Both the position numbers and the translations under genes were made by a program. This document shows positions 52,501 to 61,414 of a DNA stretch of 64,000 bases, one piece after another. The notes under the pieces were generated by a model, which did not search any database, was not told where the DNA came from, and worked only from the letters and a program-made list of their open reading frames with translations. The DNA comes from Corynebacterium glaucum. Lineage in GTDB: Bacteria > Actinomycetota > Actinomycetes > Mycobacteriales > Mycobacteriaceae. Location: positions 2,454,660 through 2,518,659 of the forward strand of contig NZ_CP019688.1 in NCBI RefSeq assembly GCF_002287505.1, written 5' to 3'. Position 1 is the stretch's first letter; the number at the start of each line of letters is the position of its first letter.

Positions 52501-53161
52501 CATTGCTGCCCTCACCGCATACCTCGTCGGATTCTTCTCCAGCGACGAGACGGACGGGCCACTGAACCCGGAGTCAATCCAGGGTGAGCAAGACCCCAGC
52601 GAAGCACCGAGTGAAACTGTCGACGAATCGGAGCGCGCCACCGGCCTGCCCGTGGTCATCGGTCCGCTGACCGCCACGGCACTGACACCGGACGGTGACC
52701 CCGCCCCCAAAAGCGAGGAGTTCAGCAACGGGGACTCCAGCCAAGCCAATACCCCACCCAACGACGTCGCCAACACCGTCGACAATGACACCAGCACAAC
52801 CTGGGTGACCAAGCGCGACACTGTGCTCGTCCTCCGCCCCGAAAGCGATGACACCGGAGCGTTCACCCTCGAGCACCTGCTAATCAACGCCACCAGCGAA
52901 GGCGGTCCCTACGAGGTCTACGGCGTGCCCGAGGGCCGCGGCCTGGACACCGTCGACTTCGACGGGCTGCCGCAGCTCGCAGACGGCACTTTCCACACGG
53001 GGCAGAACAATATCGACGTGAAGTCGGACGAGCTCTCCGCTACACGCCTCGAAGCGGTGCTGGTCTACCTGCCGCCCCGAGAAGACGCGGATGATGACGC
53101 TGGTCCCGGCCGCGCCACCTTGCGGGAAGTCTCGGTGATTGGGTACACGGACCGTCGATAA
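49523..53161 (+). CDS. murJ: Lipid II flippase MurJ fused to a pseudokinase and exterior domain
   Basis: 1212 residues. A disordered N-terminus (1-110) precedes the MurJ/MviN domain (about 110-640; ATLISRITGFIRTVLIGAALG, NTANQLPNLITEIVLGSVL, 14 helices). A kinase-like domain (about 690-920) lacks the catalytic HRD and DFG motifs. One helix (about 975-1000) and an exterior discoidin-like domain end the protein. This is the Rv3910 layout, in which the phosphorylated pseudokinase recruits FhaA to halt peptidoglycan export. It follows the DUF6049 gene by 27 nt. The TAA stop lies inside a dispersed motif (53154-53164). Confidence 0.93.
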   Translation: MDNDVNQQDGTQPDAGLRRRIVTPAPPAPVPAPRVRKQTPAEETGTPDRSLLTTSPKGETIAPSTPAETAAGGVMAGEAAGVATESAVATKASGEEGASTSNESVVRATGSMAVATLISRITGFIRTVLIGAALGPAVASAFNTANQLPNLITEIVLGSVLTALVVPVLVRAEKEDADRGERFVRQLFTLTLTLMVTVTVLTVVAAPLLTRLFLDDEGKVNVIQATSFAYLVLPQIFFYGMFSLFMAILNTKEHFRPGAWAPVANNVVSIAVLIMYMAIPGSLNPAAPTTVSNPHVLLLGLGTTLGVVVQCAIMLPALRKLGINLTPLWGLDDRLKQFGGMALAIIAYVAVSQAGYIVTTRIASMASEAAPFIYQQHWMLLQVPYGIIGVTLLTAIMPRMSRSAADGDDQAVVRDLTLGTKLTFIALIPIIVFMTGLGPEIGNALFAYGDFSPQAAHILGLTVSFSAFTLIPYALVMLHLRVFYAREEAWTPTLIIAGITLTKIFLSYLAPTVASSPEQVVVLLGAANGFGFVAGAVIGAQLLKRKLGTLQVGTILYTSTWALAASLVGLAATFVLRWIVRGAFGVDMPAFLGSLIGTPSLGLLIEVMLLGLVFLVITGLVLARSGLPEVQNLGRALTRVPGLSRFISPDEKRAIDTGQVDPRDVSTQFLATDFFNASPVPPPMSAGVVRGPRLVPGARVSDGRFRLIREHGATTGARFWQAREVTTGREVALTFVDTTGASPMAPATPRDAAINAGGVVQRTSKIAKLKHPAVADNIEVLSYRTGALVVADWIEGSSVKAVTDSGLTLHTEAVANALAPLAGLLALAQSQDAPLGLDNRQRLRIDTEGKIRLAFPAVLPDSTPAGDAAAFASGLELLTANTNSDALAELTRNTRALVEAQAIEAHDFQDIQAALRREANLPGTVTDHPTRGEQQDLAPASTPTDDPVRLNQVGPQETVYDDPDELRGGFGSRRYSPVAVVILMATAVASVVAIAALTAYLVGFFSSDETDGPLNPESIQGEQDPSEAPSETVDESERATGLPVVIGPLTATALTPDGDPAPKSEEFSNGDSSQANTPPNDVANTVDNDTSTTWVTKRDTVLVLRPESDDTGAFTLEHLLINATSEGGPYEVYGVPEGRGLDTVDFDGLPQLADGTFHTGQNNIDVKSDELSATRLEAVLVYLPPREDADDDAGPGRATLREVSVIGYTDRR

Positions 53162-53164
53162 GCA
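53154..53164 (+). repeat. Dispersed motif GTCGATAAGCA, copy 9
   Basis: Exact copy that supplies the murJ stop codon (CGT CGA TAA), extended downstream as CCTTGCTC. Confidence 0.65.
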
Positions 53165-53265
53165 CCTTGCTCTTGCCCACTGAAGTGGGCACGCGAGGGG
53201 TTCCCAAGCTGCGCCTCGCCCGGCACAATGGACCTGGAAAGTATCGGGGGATCGGGGGAGACAGC

Positions 53266-53817
53266 ATGCCGCATCGAACGGATCGTGAGCTGGCGCGGGA
53301 CTATGTGGCGGGGGATGTGCGCGCGTTCAAGCTGATTGTGCGCCGCCACCGCCAGCGGATGTATTACGTGGCGCGCAACTACGCGCGCAATGAGCAAGAC
53401 GCGCAGGACATCGTGCAGGAAGCGCTGTTTCGCGCGAGCCGCAGCCTGCACACCTATCGCGGGGAAGCACAGCTGTCTACGTGGCTGCATCGCACGGTGA
53501 CCAATGCGGCGCTGGACCATCAACGCCGTATGGCCAGGCGCGGGCCGACGGTGAGCTACGACGATGACGTGGTTGCGCAGGACGCCAACCGCTATCTCGC
53601 GCACGATCCCACTGCGACCATCGAGCAGTTCCTCGCGCTCCGGCAAGCAGTCGCGAAGCTGCCCGCTGCTCAAAGAAGAGCTTTAGAGCTTATCGACGTC
53701 CAAGGGATGAGCGTGGATTCTGCAGCCGACGAACTCGGGGTGCGACCGGGGACCGTGAAGTCACGCCGGTACCGTGCGCGCGAGTTCGTGGCGGCTGCCA
53801 TGGCTGACGGGGAATAG
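53266..53817 (+). CDS. sigM: ECF sigma factor SigM
   Basis: 183 residues. Region 2 is ELARDYVAGDVRAFKLIVRRH, YVARNYARNEQDAQDIVQEAL; region 4 is LPAAQRRALELIDVQGMSVDSAADELGVRPGTVKSRRYRAR. Position between murJ and trxB identifies it as SigM, which in C. glutamicum controls disulfide-stress genes including trxB and iron-sulfur assembly. ATG 53266 has GGGGGAG 5 nt upstream; open frame to 53167 has no such site. No anti-sigma gene (rsmA) lies between it and trxB, unlike mycobacteria. Confidence 0.88.
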   Translation: MPHRTDRELARDYVAGDVRAFKLIVRRHRQRMYYVARNYARNEQDAQDIVQEALFRASRSLHTYRGEAQLSTWLHRTVTNAALDHQRRMARRGPTVSYDDDVVAQDANRYLAHDPTATIEQFLALRQAVAKLPAAQRRALELIDVQGMSVDSAADELGVRPGTVKSRRYRAREFVAAAMADGE

Positions 53818-53820
53818 CGC

Positions 53821-53826
53821 TACACT
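53821..53826 (+). promoter_or_regulatory. Possible trxB -10 box TACACT
   Basis: TACACT just after the sigM stop would give a leader of about 45 nt before ATG 53879. A separate SigM-type promoter was not identified with confidence. Confidence 0.35.
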
Positions 53827-53878
53827 TGCGGGCGTTTGGAAGTGATATCCATACGCGAAAGCAGGCTGAACCCCCATC

Positions 53879-54901
53879 ATGACTAACCCCGGCTTTATCA
53901 CCTTGAACACCGGTAACGACGCTGCGACCGAGACTCATTCCGAGAGTACTGAGAGCACCAAGGCCGCTGAGGGCACCGGCAAGGTGCACGACCTGATCAT
54001 CATCGGCTCCGGGCCGTCCGGTTACACCGCCGCGATCTACGCTGCGCGCGCCGAGCTCAACCCGCTCGTGTTCGAGGGCTACGAGTACGGCGGCGAACTG
54101 ATGAACACCACCGAGGTGGAAAACTTCCCGGGCTTCGCCGAGGGCGTGATGGGGCCGGACCTCATGGGCGACATGCGCGACCAGGCGGAGCGCTTCGGCG
54201 CAGACCTACGCTCCGAGCTAGTGGAACGCGTCGACTTCAGCGGTGACAATAAGAAGGTCTACGTCGACGGCGAAGAGTTCCAGGCAAAGGCCATCATCCT
54301 GGCCACCGGTGCAGCACCTCGCCACCTCGGCGTTCCAGGCGAGGCGGAACTGACCGGCCACGGCGTGTCCACCTGCGCGACCTGTGACGGCTTTTTCTTC
54401 AAGGACCACCACATCGCCGTGGTCGGCGGCGGCGACTCCGCGATGGAAGAAGCGGACTTCTTGAGCAAGTTCGGCTCCAAGGTGACGTTGATTCACCGAT
54501 CGCAGAACTTCCGGGCGTCGAAAATCATGCTCCAAAGGGCGAGGGACAATGAGAAGATCGAGTTCCTCACGGACACGATCGTAGAGGAAGTCATCGACGG
54601 CGGCGGCAAGGTGGAGGGCCTGGGCGTGCGCAACGTGGTGACCGGCGAGGCAAGCGTGCTTGATGCGACCGCCATGTTCGTGGCCATCGGCCACGACCCG
54701 CGCTCCGGCTTTCTCGAAGGCCAGGTGACCACCGACCAGGGAGGCTACGTGCAGGTAGCGGAACCCTCGACCGCGACGAGCGTCCCCGGTGTCTTCGCAG
54801 CCGGCGACCTGGTGGACAAGACCTACCGTCAGGCGATCACCGCGGCGGGTTCCGGCTGCCGCGCGGCCCTGGATGCACAGCACTACCTCGCGGCGCTTTA
54901 G
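53879..54901 (+). CDS. trxB: Thioredoxin reductase
   Basis: 340 residues, about 30 longer at the N-terminus than the usual enzyme (a Thr/Ser/Glu-rich extension before [20 protein letters not shown], the FAD-binding loop). The redox pair is CATC (about 163) and the NADPH loop [10 protein letters not shown] (about 182); [20 protein letters not shown] is the terminal FAD block. It reduces TrxA with NADPH. It is followed 58 nt later by trxA, probably in one transcript. Confidence 0.95.
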   Translation: MTNPGFITLNTGNDAATETHSESTESTKAAEGTGKVHDLIIIGSGPSGYTAAIYAARAELNPLVFEGYEYGGELMNTTEVENFPGFAEGVMGPDLMGDMRDQAERFGADLRSELVERVDFSGDNKKVYVDGEEFQAKAIILATGAAPRHLGVPGEAELTGHGVSTCATCDGFFFKDHHIAVVGGGDSAMEEADFLSKFGSKVTLIHRSQNFRASKIMLQRARDNEKIEFLTDTIVEEVIDGGGKVEGLGVRNVVTGEASVLDATAMFVAIGHDPRSGFLEGQVTTDQGGYVQVAEPSTATSVPGVFAAGDLVDKTYRQAITAAGSGCRAALDAQHYLAAL

Positions 54902-54959
54902 CATCGTAGGCACGTCAACATCTAAAGTGGTTGCAGGCAACTATCGGCAAAGGGGAACC

Positions 54960-55283
54960 ATGAGCGCACCGATCGACGTCACGCAGACAACGTTCAAGTC
55001 GGAGGTCATCGAATCCGAGACCCCTGTGCTGGTGGACTTCTGGGCCGAGTGGTGCGGGCCGTGCAAAAAGCTCGGCCCCGTGTTGGATGAGGTCGCCGCG
55101 GAGATGGACGGCCAGGTCAAGGTGGCCAAGGTTAACGTCGACGAGGAGCGTATGCTCGGCGCAATGTTCCAGGTCATGTCCATCCCGACGGTGCTTCTAT
55201 TCAAGGGCGGCGACAAGGTCGACGAGTTCGTTGGGCTGCGGCCGAAGAGCGAAATCGTCAAGCGAGTACAGTCGCACATTTAG
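54960..55283 (+). CDS. trxA: Thioredoxin
   Basis: 107 residues, normal length. The active site WCGPC lies at about residue 30 (VDFWAEWCGPCKK) and the cis-Pro in SIPTVLLFKGG. AAGGGG is 5 nt before ATG 54960. It provides cytosolic disulfide reduction and is the partner of the adjacent reductase; in mycobacteria this position is trxC. Confidence 0.95.
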   Translation: MSAPIDVTQTTFKSEVIESETPVLVDFWAEWCGPCKKLGPVLDEVAAEMDGQVKVAKVNVDEERMLGAMFQVMSIPTVLLFKGGDKVDEFVGLRPKSEIVKRVQSHI

Positions 55284-55358
55284 CGCGCGCCGAAAGACGG
55301 CACACATTGGTTTGGTTGCATAATTGGCAGCAACGTTTGAGAGAAAAGGACTTCCTGC

Positions 55359-56543
55359 ATGGTGCGAGACGTACTCCGCGTCGGTGATTCGAGCGCGCGC
55401 GTAGCTGAGGTCCGCACCTCACTCGCGCGTCTCGGCCTGCTCGAGGGGTACCAGGGCGAGATCGACACCTTCAACTCCCGCAGGTTTTCAAAGGAGGAGA
55501 TGCTTTTCGACGACTCCTTGGCCGCCGCAGTCCGGGCCTTCCAACAGTCTCGAGGCATCGTGCCCTCCGGCGACATCGACGAGCTGACGCTGCGGGAGAT
55601 CCGTGAAGCGTCGTACAAGCTCGGTGCCCGTGTGCTCAGCTACCAGCCGAGCCAGCCACTCGTTGGCGACGATGTCGCCGAGTTGCAGAAGCAGCTGCAT
55701 GAGCTGGGGTTTTACCAGCAACGCGTGGATGGTCGCTTCGGCCAGATCACGCACGAGGCGTTGGCGAATTTCCAGTTAGACACCGGCCTCGAGGACGACG
55801 GCGTTTGCGGTCCAGAGACGTTGCGCGCGTTAAGCCTGCTGGGCCGGCGCATCACCGGCGGCTCCGCGCACGCGATCCGCGAGCGCGAGCACGTGCGCCA
55901 AGCCGGTCCCCGGTTGAGCGGCAAACGCGTGGTGATCGACCCGGGTCTGGGCGGCGATCAGCGCGGCATGTCGGTGGATGGACCTTACGGCGAGATCCTT
56001 GAGGAAGAGATCATCTGGGATCTGGCCCAGCGCGTCGAGGGTCGCATGGTTGCAGCCGGTATGGAGACAATCCTTTCCCGCCCGCGTGGGGACAACCCCT
56101 CGACAAAGGCACGTGCCGATCTGGCGAACAGTTTCGGCGCTGACCTGGTGATTTCGCTGAAGCTGGACCGCTACTCCAACGAGAAGGCGAACGGCGTCGC
56201 AACGTTTTACTTCGGCTCCGAGCACGGATCATCTTCCATGACGGGGGAGACGCTCTCCGGGTACATTCAGCGTGAGATCGCCGCGCGTACGGATCTGCGC
56301 AACTGCCACAATCACGGACGCACCTGGGAAATGCTGCGCATGACCCGGATGCCGTCGGTAGAAGTGGTTGCTGGCTACCTCACCAACCCCGGCGATGTTG
56401 CGGTGCTCACCGATCCGAAGCAGCGCGACGCCATCGCCGAAGCCATCGTGGTGGCGGTGAAGCGTCTCTACCTGCTGGATATGGACGACCAGCCGACAGG
56501 CACCTACAAGTTCACTGACCTGCTGCGCGAGGAACTCGCTTAA
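55359..56543 (+). CDS. cwlM: CwlM-like pseudo-amidase, peptidoglycan synthesis regulator
   Basis: 394 residues. Two peptidoglycan-binding-like repeats (about 1-75 and 85-155; DVAELQKQLHELGFYQQRVDGRFG, DSLAAAVRAFQQSRGI) precede an amidase_3 fold (VVIDPGLGGDQRGM, about 180 on). The first zinc His of DPGHGG is Leu and the later SLHAN-type His is Lys (ISLKLD), so two metal ligands are lost while a Glu (EEEIIWDL) remains. It is unlikely to be a hydrolase, consistent with mycobacterial CwlM, which stimulates MurA. AAAGGA precedes ATG 55359. No signal peptide, so it is cytosolic. Confidence 0.9.
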   Translation: MVRDVLRVGDSSARVAEVRTSLARLGLLEGYQGEIDTFNSRRFSKEEMLFDDSLAAAVRAFQQSRGIVPSGDIDELTLREIREASYKLGARVLSYQPSQPLVGDDVAELQKQLHELGFYQQRVDGRFGQITHEALANFQLDTGLEDDGVCGPETLRALSLLGRRITGGSAHAIREREHVRQAGPRLSGKRVVIDPGLGGDQRGMSVDGPYGEILEEEIIWDLAQRVEGRMVAAGMETILSRPRGDNPSTKARADLANSFGADLVISLKLDRYSNEKANGVATFYFGSEHGSSSMTGETLSGYIQREIAARTDLRNCHNHGRTWEMLRMTRMPSVEVVAGYLTNPGDVAVLTDPKQRDAIAEAIVVAVKRLYLLDMDDQPTGTYKFTDLLREELA

Positions 56544-56550
56544 CGCCCGC

Positions 56551-57903
56551 CTAAACCAAGTAGCGGGTGGTGCGAGTCTCGCCGGTGCGGCGGATCAGGC
56601 CAGCGTCGACAAGCTTGCGCAGTGCGCGGTAGGCCTGCTGCTTACTCAAACCCGTTTTCGTTGCGACTTCACTGCTCGATGCGCTGCGTCCGTCCAGGTC
56701 GCGAACCGTTTGTAAAGCGCGAGCTTCATTCTCGCTCAGCTGATCAACATCAGAACTCTGCTCTGACGCAGCCGCAACACGGCCTTCGGTGTCCCAACTC
56801 AGCGAAGCGACTACTCCCTGATCGTGCGAACCGGCAAACGACAGGGTAGTAGCACGCTGCGTTTTCCGCGCCGCGGAAAGATCTGCGATGCCGCTGCCCG
56901 CAGCACGCGCGATGCCCATGCGTGCGAGTGCGGTGGCGAGGTAAAGCGAGCGGGGTGCGTATGTCGCTTGACCGTCGGCAACTGCTTGCAAGTTCACCCC
57001 GCGCGGCACCCCGCCCGGGCTGGTGACGCGGAGGCCTTTGCCGTCAATTGCCACGTACACCGGCTGTGGAACAAAGTAGTCGCGGTGGGTAAGTGCATTC
57101 ACCACCAAGGGCAGGCCGTCGCCGAATACGTCACTGTTACGTTGCAGGTCCGAAAGCATCAGTGCCAGGGGAGCGCTGCTGCGGTAAGTCCGGGGAGTCG
57201 CTCGACGGTCAGCGATGACGAGGTGGTGGTGGGGCAGAAATCGTCGTAAAGCCATCTGCTCTCCGAAAAGGGCGATGGCACCGAGCGCAACCGGCTCAAG
57301 GGAGTCATCGTAGAAGCCGAGCGCGCGGATCAGACCTTCGTCATCGAGAGACTGCAGGTGACTATCGCTGGTCAGCGTGCGAAATTCGACGATGGCTTCG
57401 GGGTTCAGATCCGCGAGGGTCGCACCCGGGGCTGGGGTCAGCGCCCAGTCGGTGCCATTCGCGTCGCGGTAGCGGGTGAAGAGGTACGCCGGGTCCATGC
57501 CGACGCATTCAGGCACGCCCTGCGCGTTGAGACGCCGGGTGCGATACGTCCCCCAGCGGGTGGCGACGGGACTCGAATGCGCTTGGGTGGTCACCGCGAC
57601 AACGTCTTTTCCGTCTATCTCGACGACCCGCGCGTCGACAGCGAGCCCCGGGGCCGTGTTGCGGAAAACCGCTGCGGCGAGTGTGGCTGGGTCGGTCGTG
57701 TTGCCGTGGAAAGGGTGGCATCCGCTCACGGTGCCGTCGCTATCCACCCCAATGAGTAGCGTGCCGCCGCGTGAATTGGCCAAGCATGCCATTATTTCAA
57801 TCACCCGCCACTCATTGATGTATGCGGCCGACACGCGGCGTGCGAAAGCAACATTAAGGCCCTCACCTTGGGCAATCAGGCTTGTAATCTCATCGGCGCG
57901 CAT
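56551..57903 (-). CDS. AlbA_2 (Schlafen-core-like) ATP-binding protein with winged helix
   Basis: 450 residues. The N-terminal AlbA_2 domain has INEWRVIEIMACLANSRGGTLLIGVDSDG. A central HATPase_c_4 block has LPLVVNALTHRDYFVPQPVYVAI then LRVTSPGGVPRGVN. The C-terminal 65 residues form a winged helix (RSASSSEVATKTGLSKQQAYRALRKL). Such proteins are predicted transcription regulators or RNA-targeting factors; no substrate known. ATG 57903 has TACCCT (57915-57910) 6 nt upstream (leaderless). It converges with cwlM, 7 bp apart, and interrupts the conserved cwlM-parB order. Confidence 0.78.
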   Translation of the reverse strand: MRADEITSLIAQGEGLNVAFARRVSAAYINEWRVIEIMACLANSRGGTLLIGVDSDGTVSGCHPFHGNTTDPATLAAAVFRNTAPGLAVDARVVEIDGKDVVAVTTQAHSSPVATRWGTYRTRRLNAQGVPECVGMDPAYLFTRYRDANGTDWALTPAPGATLADLNPEAIVEFRTLTSDSHLQSLDDEGLIRALGFYDDSLEPVALGAIALFGEQMALRRFLPHHHLVIADRRATPRTYRSSAPLALMLSDLQRNSDVFGDGLPLVVNALTHRDYFVPQPVYVAIDGKGLRVTSPGGVPRGVNLQAVADGQATYAPRSLYLATALARMGIARAAGSGIADLSAARKTQRATTLSFAGSHDQGVVASLSWDTEGRVAAASEQSSDVDQLSENEARALQTVRDLDGRSASSSEVATKTGLSKQQAYRALRKLVDAGLIRRTGETRTTRYLV

Positions 57904-57978
57904 GAACGTAGGGTAGCAGGTGATTACATCAATGTAATTCACCGCGGCAGCTCGGTGATGAGTTGATGATTGAATGAA

Positions 57979-58653
57979 TTACTGCGCGGGGACCTCAGAG
58001 AGGAGGTCGGCGATCTCGTGCGCGGTGAGAAGATCGAAATCGGGCGGAAGAGTTAGACGCAGGCGCGGAATCGCGGGGTGGTCTGCTGCGACCTTGAACC
58101 CCGCGGATTCCAGGATTGAGACCTCGGTAAGGCCGATCTGAGACGCGGCGTCGACGAGCTCTGCACACGCGGGCGAGAGCTTGTCCCTCGGACCGTCCGC
58201 GCGCACGCCGAAAACTTCGAGGGCGGAGACACCGGCTGAAGTCGCGGCGCCGATCACCGAATCCAACAGCACGGACTCCCAACCGCGGCGGCGGGCCGCC
58301 TCGTCGATGTGCAGGCTGGTCACAATCCACGCGTCTTTGCTTACCGGGGCCGTCGGCATGCGTACCGCGCCTGGAGCATCGGCGGCGGGGCAATAGAGAA
58401 TGGTGGCGAGGGCGCCGGTCTCTGACGCTGCGTCGATGATGGAAAACCCGACGGGTTCGTGATTGAACGCTGAAGCGACGAGCCAGGCCTCCTTATCGAT
58501 CTGGGGATCAGCCTCGCTCACCCCGGAAACCAGGCCGGCCACCAGGGGATCCAGCTCCCAGAACACACTCGAGGCGGTTTTCGGGTGCAGGCGGTCGAGT
58601 GAACCGATGCGGAGGGGCACAACGCGCGCGGAGGTGTCGCGACTGTGTGCCAT
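57979..58653 (-). CDS. Conserved GNAT-like protein of the parB neighbourhood (Rv3916c-like)
   Basis: 224 residues. WIVTSLHIDEAARRRGWESVLLDSVIGAA resembles the acetyl-CoA-binding turn of GNAT enzymes (R/Q-x-x-G-x-G/A), but the Gly pattern is weak (RRRGWESVL). Position next to parB matches the conserved mycobacterial gene Rv3916c of unknown role. A perfect AGGAGGT lies 9 nt before ATG 58653, 17 nt after the parB stop, so it is probably cotranscribed with rsmG-parA-parB. Confidence 0.7.
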   Translation of the reverse strand: MAHSRDTSARVVPLRIGSLDRLHPKTASSVFWELDPLVAGLVSGVSEADPQIDKEAWLVASAFNHEPVGFSIIDAASETGALATILYCPAADAPGAVRMPTAPVSKDAWIVTSLHIDEAARRRGWESVLLDSVIGAATSAGVSALEVFGVRADGPRDKLSPACAELVDAASQIGLTEVSILESAGFKVAADHPAIPRLRLTLPPDFDLLTAHEIADLLSEVPAQ

Positions 58654-58670
58654 GCCCGAAGTACCTCCTA

Positions 58671-59792
58671 TTACTCGCCGCCTTGAATGAGCGCCATGAT
58701 GCGCTCAAAGTCCTCGCGGTCGCCGAACTCGACGACGATCTTGCCTTTGCGCTTACCCATTGTGACGGAAACCTTGGTATCCCACACGTCGGCAAGCTGG
58801 TCTGCGGCGGCGGAGAGGAACTCCGGCTGCGGAGTCGGTTCGCGCTTCGGCTTGTCAGGCGCCTCACCGTGCTTGTTCAGTAAAGTGACCGCTTCTTCGG
58901 TCGCGCGCACGGAAAGGCCTTCCGCGACGATGCGTTCCGCGAGGCGGTCCTGGGCGTCGGAGGTGTCGTCGCCAAGCTTGATGCCCAAGAGTGCGCGCGC
59001 GTGACCTGCTGAGAGCACGCCTGCTGCGACGCGGCGCTGGACAGCAACCGGCAAGTTGAGCAGGCGGATGGCGTTGGTGATTGCGGGGCGCGAGCGACCC
59101 AGGCGTTCGGCGAGCTGTTCCTGGTTCACGCCGAACTCTTCGAGGAGCTGCTGGTAGGCGGCTGCCTCTTCGAGCGGGTTGAGCTGGACGCGGTGGATGT
59201 TCTCCAACAGCGCGTCGCGCAGCATGTCCTCGTCGGAGGTCTCGCGCACGATCGCTGGGATGTACTTGAGCCCCGCCTTCGACGCGGCGCGCCAGCGGCG
59301 CTCGCCCATGATCAGCTCGAAGCCTTCGCGAGTGTCACGCACGACGATCGGCTGAAGCAGGCCGAACTCGCGGATGGAGTGTACGAGCTCGTTCAGCTCA
59401 TCTTCGTCGAAGACTTGGCGGGGCTGCTTCGGGTTCGGGATGATCTGCCCGAGCGGGATCTCCTGGTAGCGCGCGCCACCAACCGGCACGGGCTGCATCA
59501 CGTTCTCGTTCGCAGGGGTCACGGTCGGTGCGCCGGCGACGGTCTTCGGCGCACCGGAGACCTGAGGGGAACCCTTGGGGCGCTTGGACTTCTTTGGCTC
59601 CGGGTCGCGCTCGGCGGTCTGGTCCTCAGAACCGGCACCTTTCGCACCGTCCGCGGACTGCTTGCCAAAGATGATGTCGGACGCGCCGCCGCCGATCGCG
59701 CCGGTCTTGCCGGACTTGTCCATGTCCGCGGGTGCCGACGGGATCAGCGCCGCGAGTCCGCGACCAAGGCCACCTTTGCGTTCCTGTGCCAT
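58671..59792 (-). CDS. parB: Chromosome partitioning protein ParB (CTPase)
   Basis: 373 residues. A variable N-terminus leads to the ParB/Srx CTP-binding core ([29 protein letters not shown] then GERRWRA) and the parS-binding helix-turn-helix ([32 protein letters not shown]). The C-terminal dimer domain ends [17 protein letters not shown]. It loads on the six parS sites of this window, spreads, and recruits SMC. GAGGAG precedes the ATG; parA is 27 nt upstream. Confidence 0.96.
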   Translation of the reverse strand: MAQERKGGLGRGLAALIPSAPADMDKSGKTGAIGGGASDIIFGKQSADGAKGAGSEDQTAERDPEPKKSKRPKGSPQVSGAPKTVAGAPTVTPANENVMQPVPVGGARYQEIPLGQIIPNPKQPRQVFDEDELNELVHSIREFGLLQPIVVRDTREGFELIMGERRWRAASKAGLKYIPAIVRETSDEDMLRDALLENIHRVQLNPLEEAAAYQQLLEEFGVNQEQLAERLGRSRPAITNAIRLLNLPVAVQRRVAAGVLSAGHARALLGIKLGDDTSDAQDRLAERIVAEGLSVRATEEAVTLLNKHGEAPDKPKREPTPQPEFLSAAADQLADVWDTKVSVTMGKRKGKIVVEFGDREDFERIMALIQGGE

Positions 59793-59819
59793 CGCTTGTA
59801 CTCCTCGTCCTTGAAAACC

Positions 59820-60668
59820 CTAGTTTTCGCCCTCGAGCTGTGCGTAGACTTCCGGGCTCACGCCGATCGGGCCGGTGGTCTCGTGCGGCTGGTAATCGCC
59901 GCGCTCCGAGAACTCTTTTGCTGCATCGAAGTATGCCATTGCGCCGCGCGAAGTCGGGTCATACTCAATCACTGTCTGTCCGAATCCCGGCGCCTCGGAC
60001 ACCTTCACGGAACGCGGGATCACGTTCTTCAGCACCACTTCACCGAACTGGTTGCGCACCTCATCGGCAACGTCCGAGGCCAGGCGGGTACGCGCGTCGT
60101 ACATCGTGAGCAGCACACCGGAGATGTGCAGGTTGTGGTTCAGGTGCTCGCGGATCATGGAAATGTTGCCCAGCAGCTGGCCCACGCCCTCAAGCGCGTA
60201 GTACTCGCACTGGATCGGAATCAGCACCTCATCGACTGCGGTCATCGCGTTGATCGTGATCAACCCCAGCGACGGCGGGCAGTCAATGAACACAAAGTCG
60301 AAGCCCTGCTCCTCCAAGAACCCACGTCGCAGCGCGTCGTGCAGGCGATACTCGCGGCGCACCATCGACACCAGCTCGATCTCCGCGCCGGCTAGATCAA
60401 TCGTCGCCGGGATGCAGAACAACCCGTCATGCTGGCTGCTCGCCTGCATCGCATCCGTCGGCTCGGTCTGACCAATTAGCACCTCGTAGCTCGAAACAGT
60501 CCCGGAGGTGTGCTCCGCGCCGAGCGCCGTCGAGGCGTTGCCCTGCGGATCCAGGTCGATCACTAGGACCTTCGCACCCTGGTGCGCCAGAGCCGCAGCC
60601 ATGTTCACACTGGTGGTGGTTTTGCCCACGCCGCCTTTTTGGTTCGCTACTGTGACCACGCGCGCCAT
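59820..60668 (-). CDS. parA: Chromosome partitioning ATPase ParA
   Basis: 282 residues. The deviant Walker A is KGGVGKTTT (about 11-19); Walker A' VLVIDLDPQGN and Walker B FVFIDCPPSLG follow. The N-terminal extension of chromosomal plasmid-like ParA is short, so it binds DNA nonspecifically and has no operator-binding HTH. It segregates origins with ParB. Start ATG 60668 lies 3 nt after the rsmG stop (GAGGCGG upstream). Confidence 0.96.
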   Translation of the reverse strand: MARVVTVANQKGGVGKTTTSVNMAAALAHQGAKVLVIDLDPQGNASTALGAEHTSGTVSSYEVLIGQTEPTDAMQASSQHDGLFCIPATIDLAGAEIELVSMVRREYRLHDALRRGFLEEQGFDFVFIDCPPSLGLITINAMTAVDEVLIPIQCEYYALEGVGQLLGNISMIREHLNHNLHISGVLLTMYDARTRLASDVADEVRNQFGEVVLKNVIPRSVKVSEAPGFGQTVIEYDPTSRGAMAYFDAAKEFSERGDYQPHETTGPIGVSPEVYAQLEGEN

Positions 60669-60671
60669 CGG

Positions 60672-61289
60672 TTACCGCCTCACAATCCGGATCAAAGTTG
60701 TCGGTTGGTCCAGCATGTCGCCCACAGTGAAGATCGTCGAGTCACCACCGCCGGCAGCCTTAATGTCAGTTCTGTCTCTTTCGAGCTCTTCGCTTACCGA
60801 CGCCCCCTTCATCGCCACCATGGCACCGCCACTGCGAACCAGAGGCAGCGACCATTTCGCGAGCTTGCCCAGCGGTGCAACCGCGCGAGAAGTCACCGCA
60901 TCAAATTGCGCCTTCGGCTGCTCCTCCGCCCGGCCGCGAACCACGGTGACGTTGTCTAGCCCCAGCTCGTCTTTGACCTCGCCGAGGTAGACCGAGCGCT
61001 TCAGCAGCGGCTCGATCAGCGACACGTTTAGATCGGGTCGCGCGATGGCGAGCGGGATGCCGGGCAACCCGGCGCCGGAGCCGATGTCCGCCACGTTCAG
61101 CCCGTCCTCAAAGGCCTCGCCTATCACCGCGCAGTTGAGCACGTGCCGCTCCCAGAGCCGGTCGACTTCTTTCGGCCCGATAAACCCCCGCTCAGTCGCA
61201 GCGGTGGCCAGCGATTTATGGTATGCCGCGGCCAGGTCAACCCGGTCACCGAAGACCTCGTGGGCGATGGCAGGGACCTGATCCGACAC
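60672..61289 (-). CDS. rsmG: 16S rRNA (guanine-527-N7) methyltransferase
   Basis: 205 residues. The SAM site is VADIGSGAGLPGIPLAI (about 65) with LIEPLLKR and VTSRAVAPLGKLAKWSLPL further on, the RsmG pattern. Loss usually gives low streptomycin resistance. GTG 61289 with AAGGAG 9 nt upstream is preferred to the longer frame to 61361. A jag (R3H) gene, found between rsmG and yidC in mycobacteria, is absent: the 173-bp gap holds only a terminator and a small repeat. Confidence 0.93.
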   Translation of the reverse strand: MSDQVPAIAHEVFGDRVDLAAAYHKSLATAATERGFIGPKEVDRLWERHVLNCAVIGEAFEDGLNVADIGSGAGLPGIPLAIARPDLNVSLIEPLLKRSVYLGEVKDELGLDNVTVVRGRAEEQPKAQFDAVTSRAVAPLGKLAKWSLPLVRSGGAMVAMKGASVSEELERDRTDIKAAGGGDSTIFTVGDMLDQPTTLIRIVRR

Positions 61290-61385
61290 GGCTGTGCACT
61301 CCTTGACGCGGCTTGGGTGATTTCCACCCAACTCTAGTAAACGGCTCCGGCGAGCGACCAATCAGAACGGCCGCCCCGGTAGAAA

Positions 61386-61414
61386 CAAAAATCCGCGCCC
61401 GGCGGGACGCGGAT
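61386..61414 (-). terminator. yidC operon terminator
   Basis: On the - strand ATCCGCG (61414-61408), 10-nt loop, CGCGGAT (61397-61391), then TTTTTG. Confidence 0.8.
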
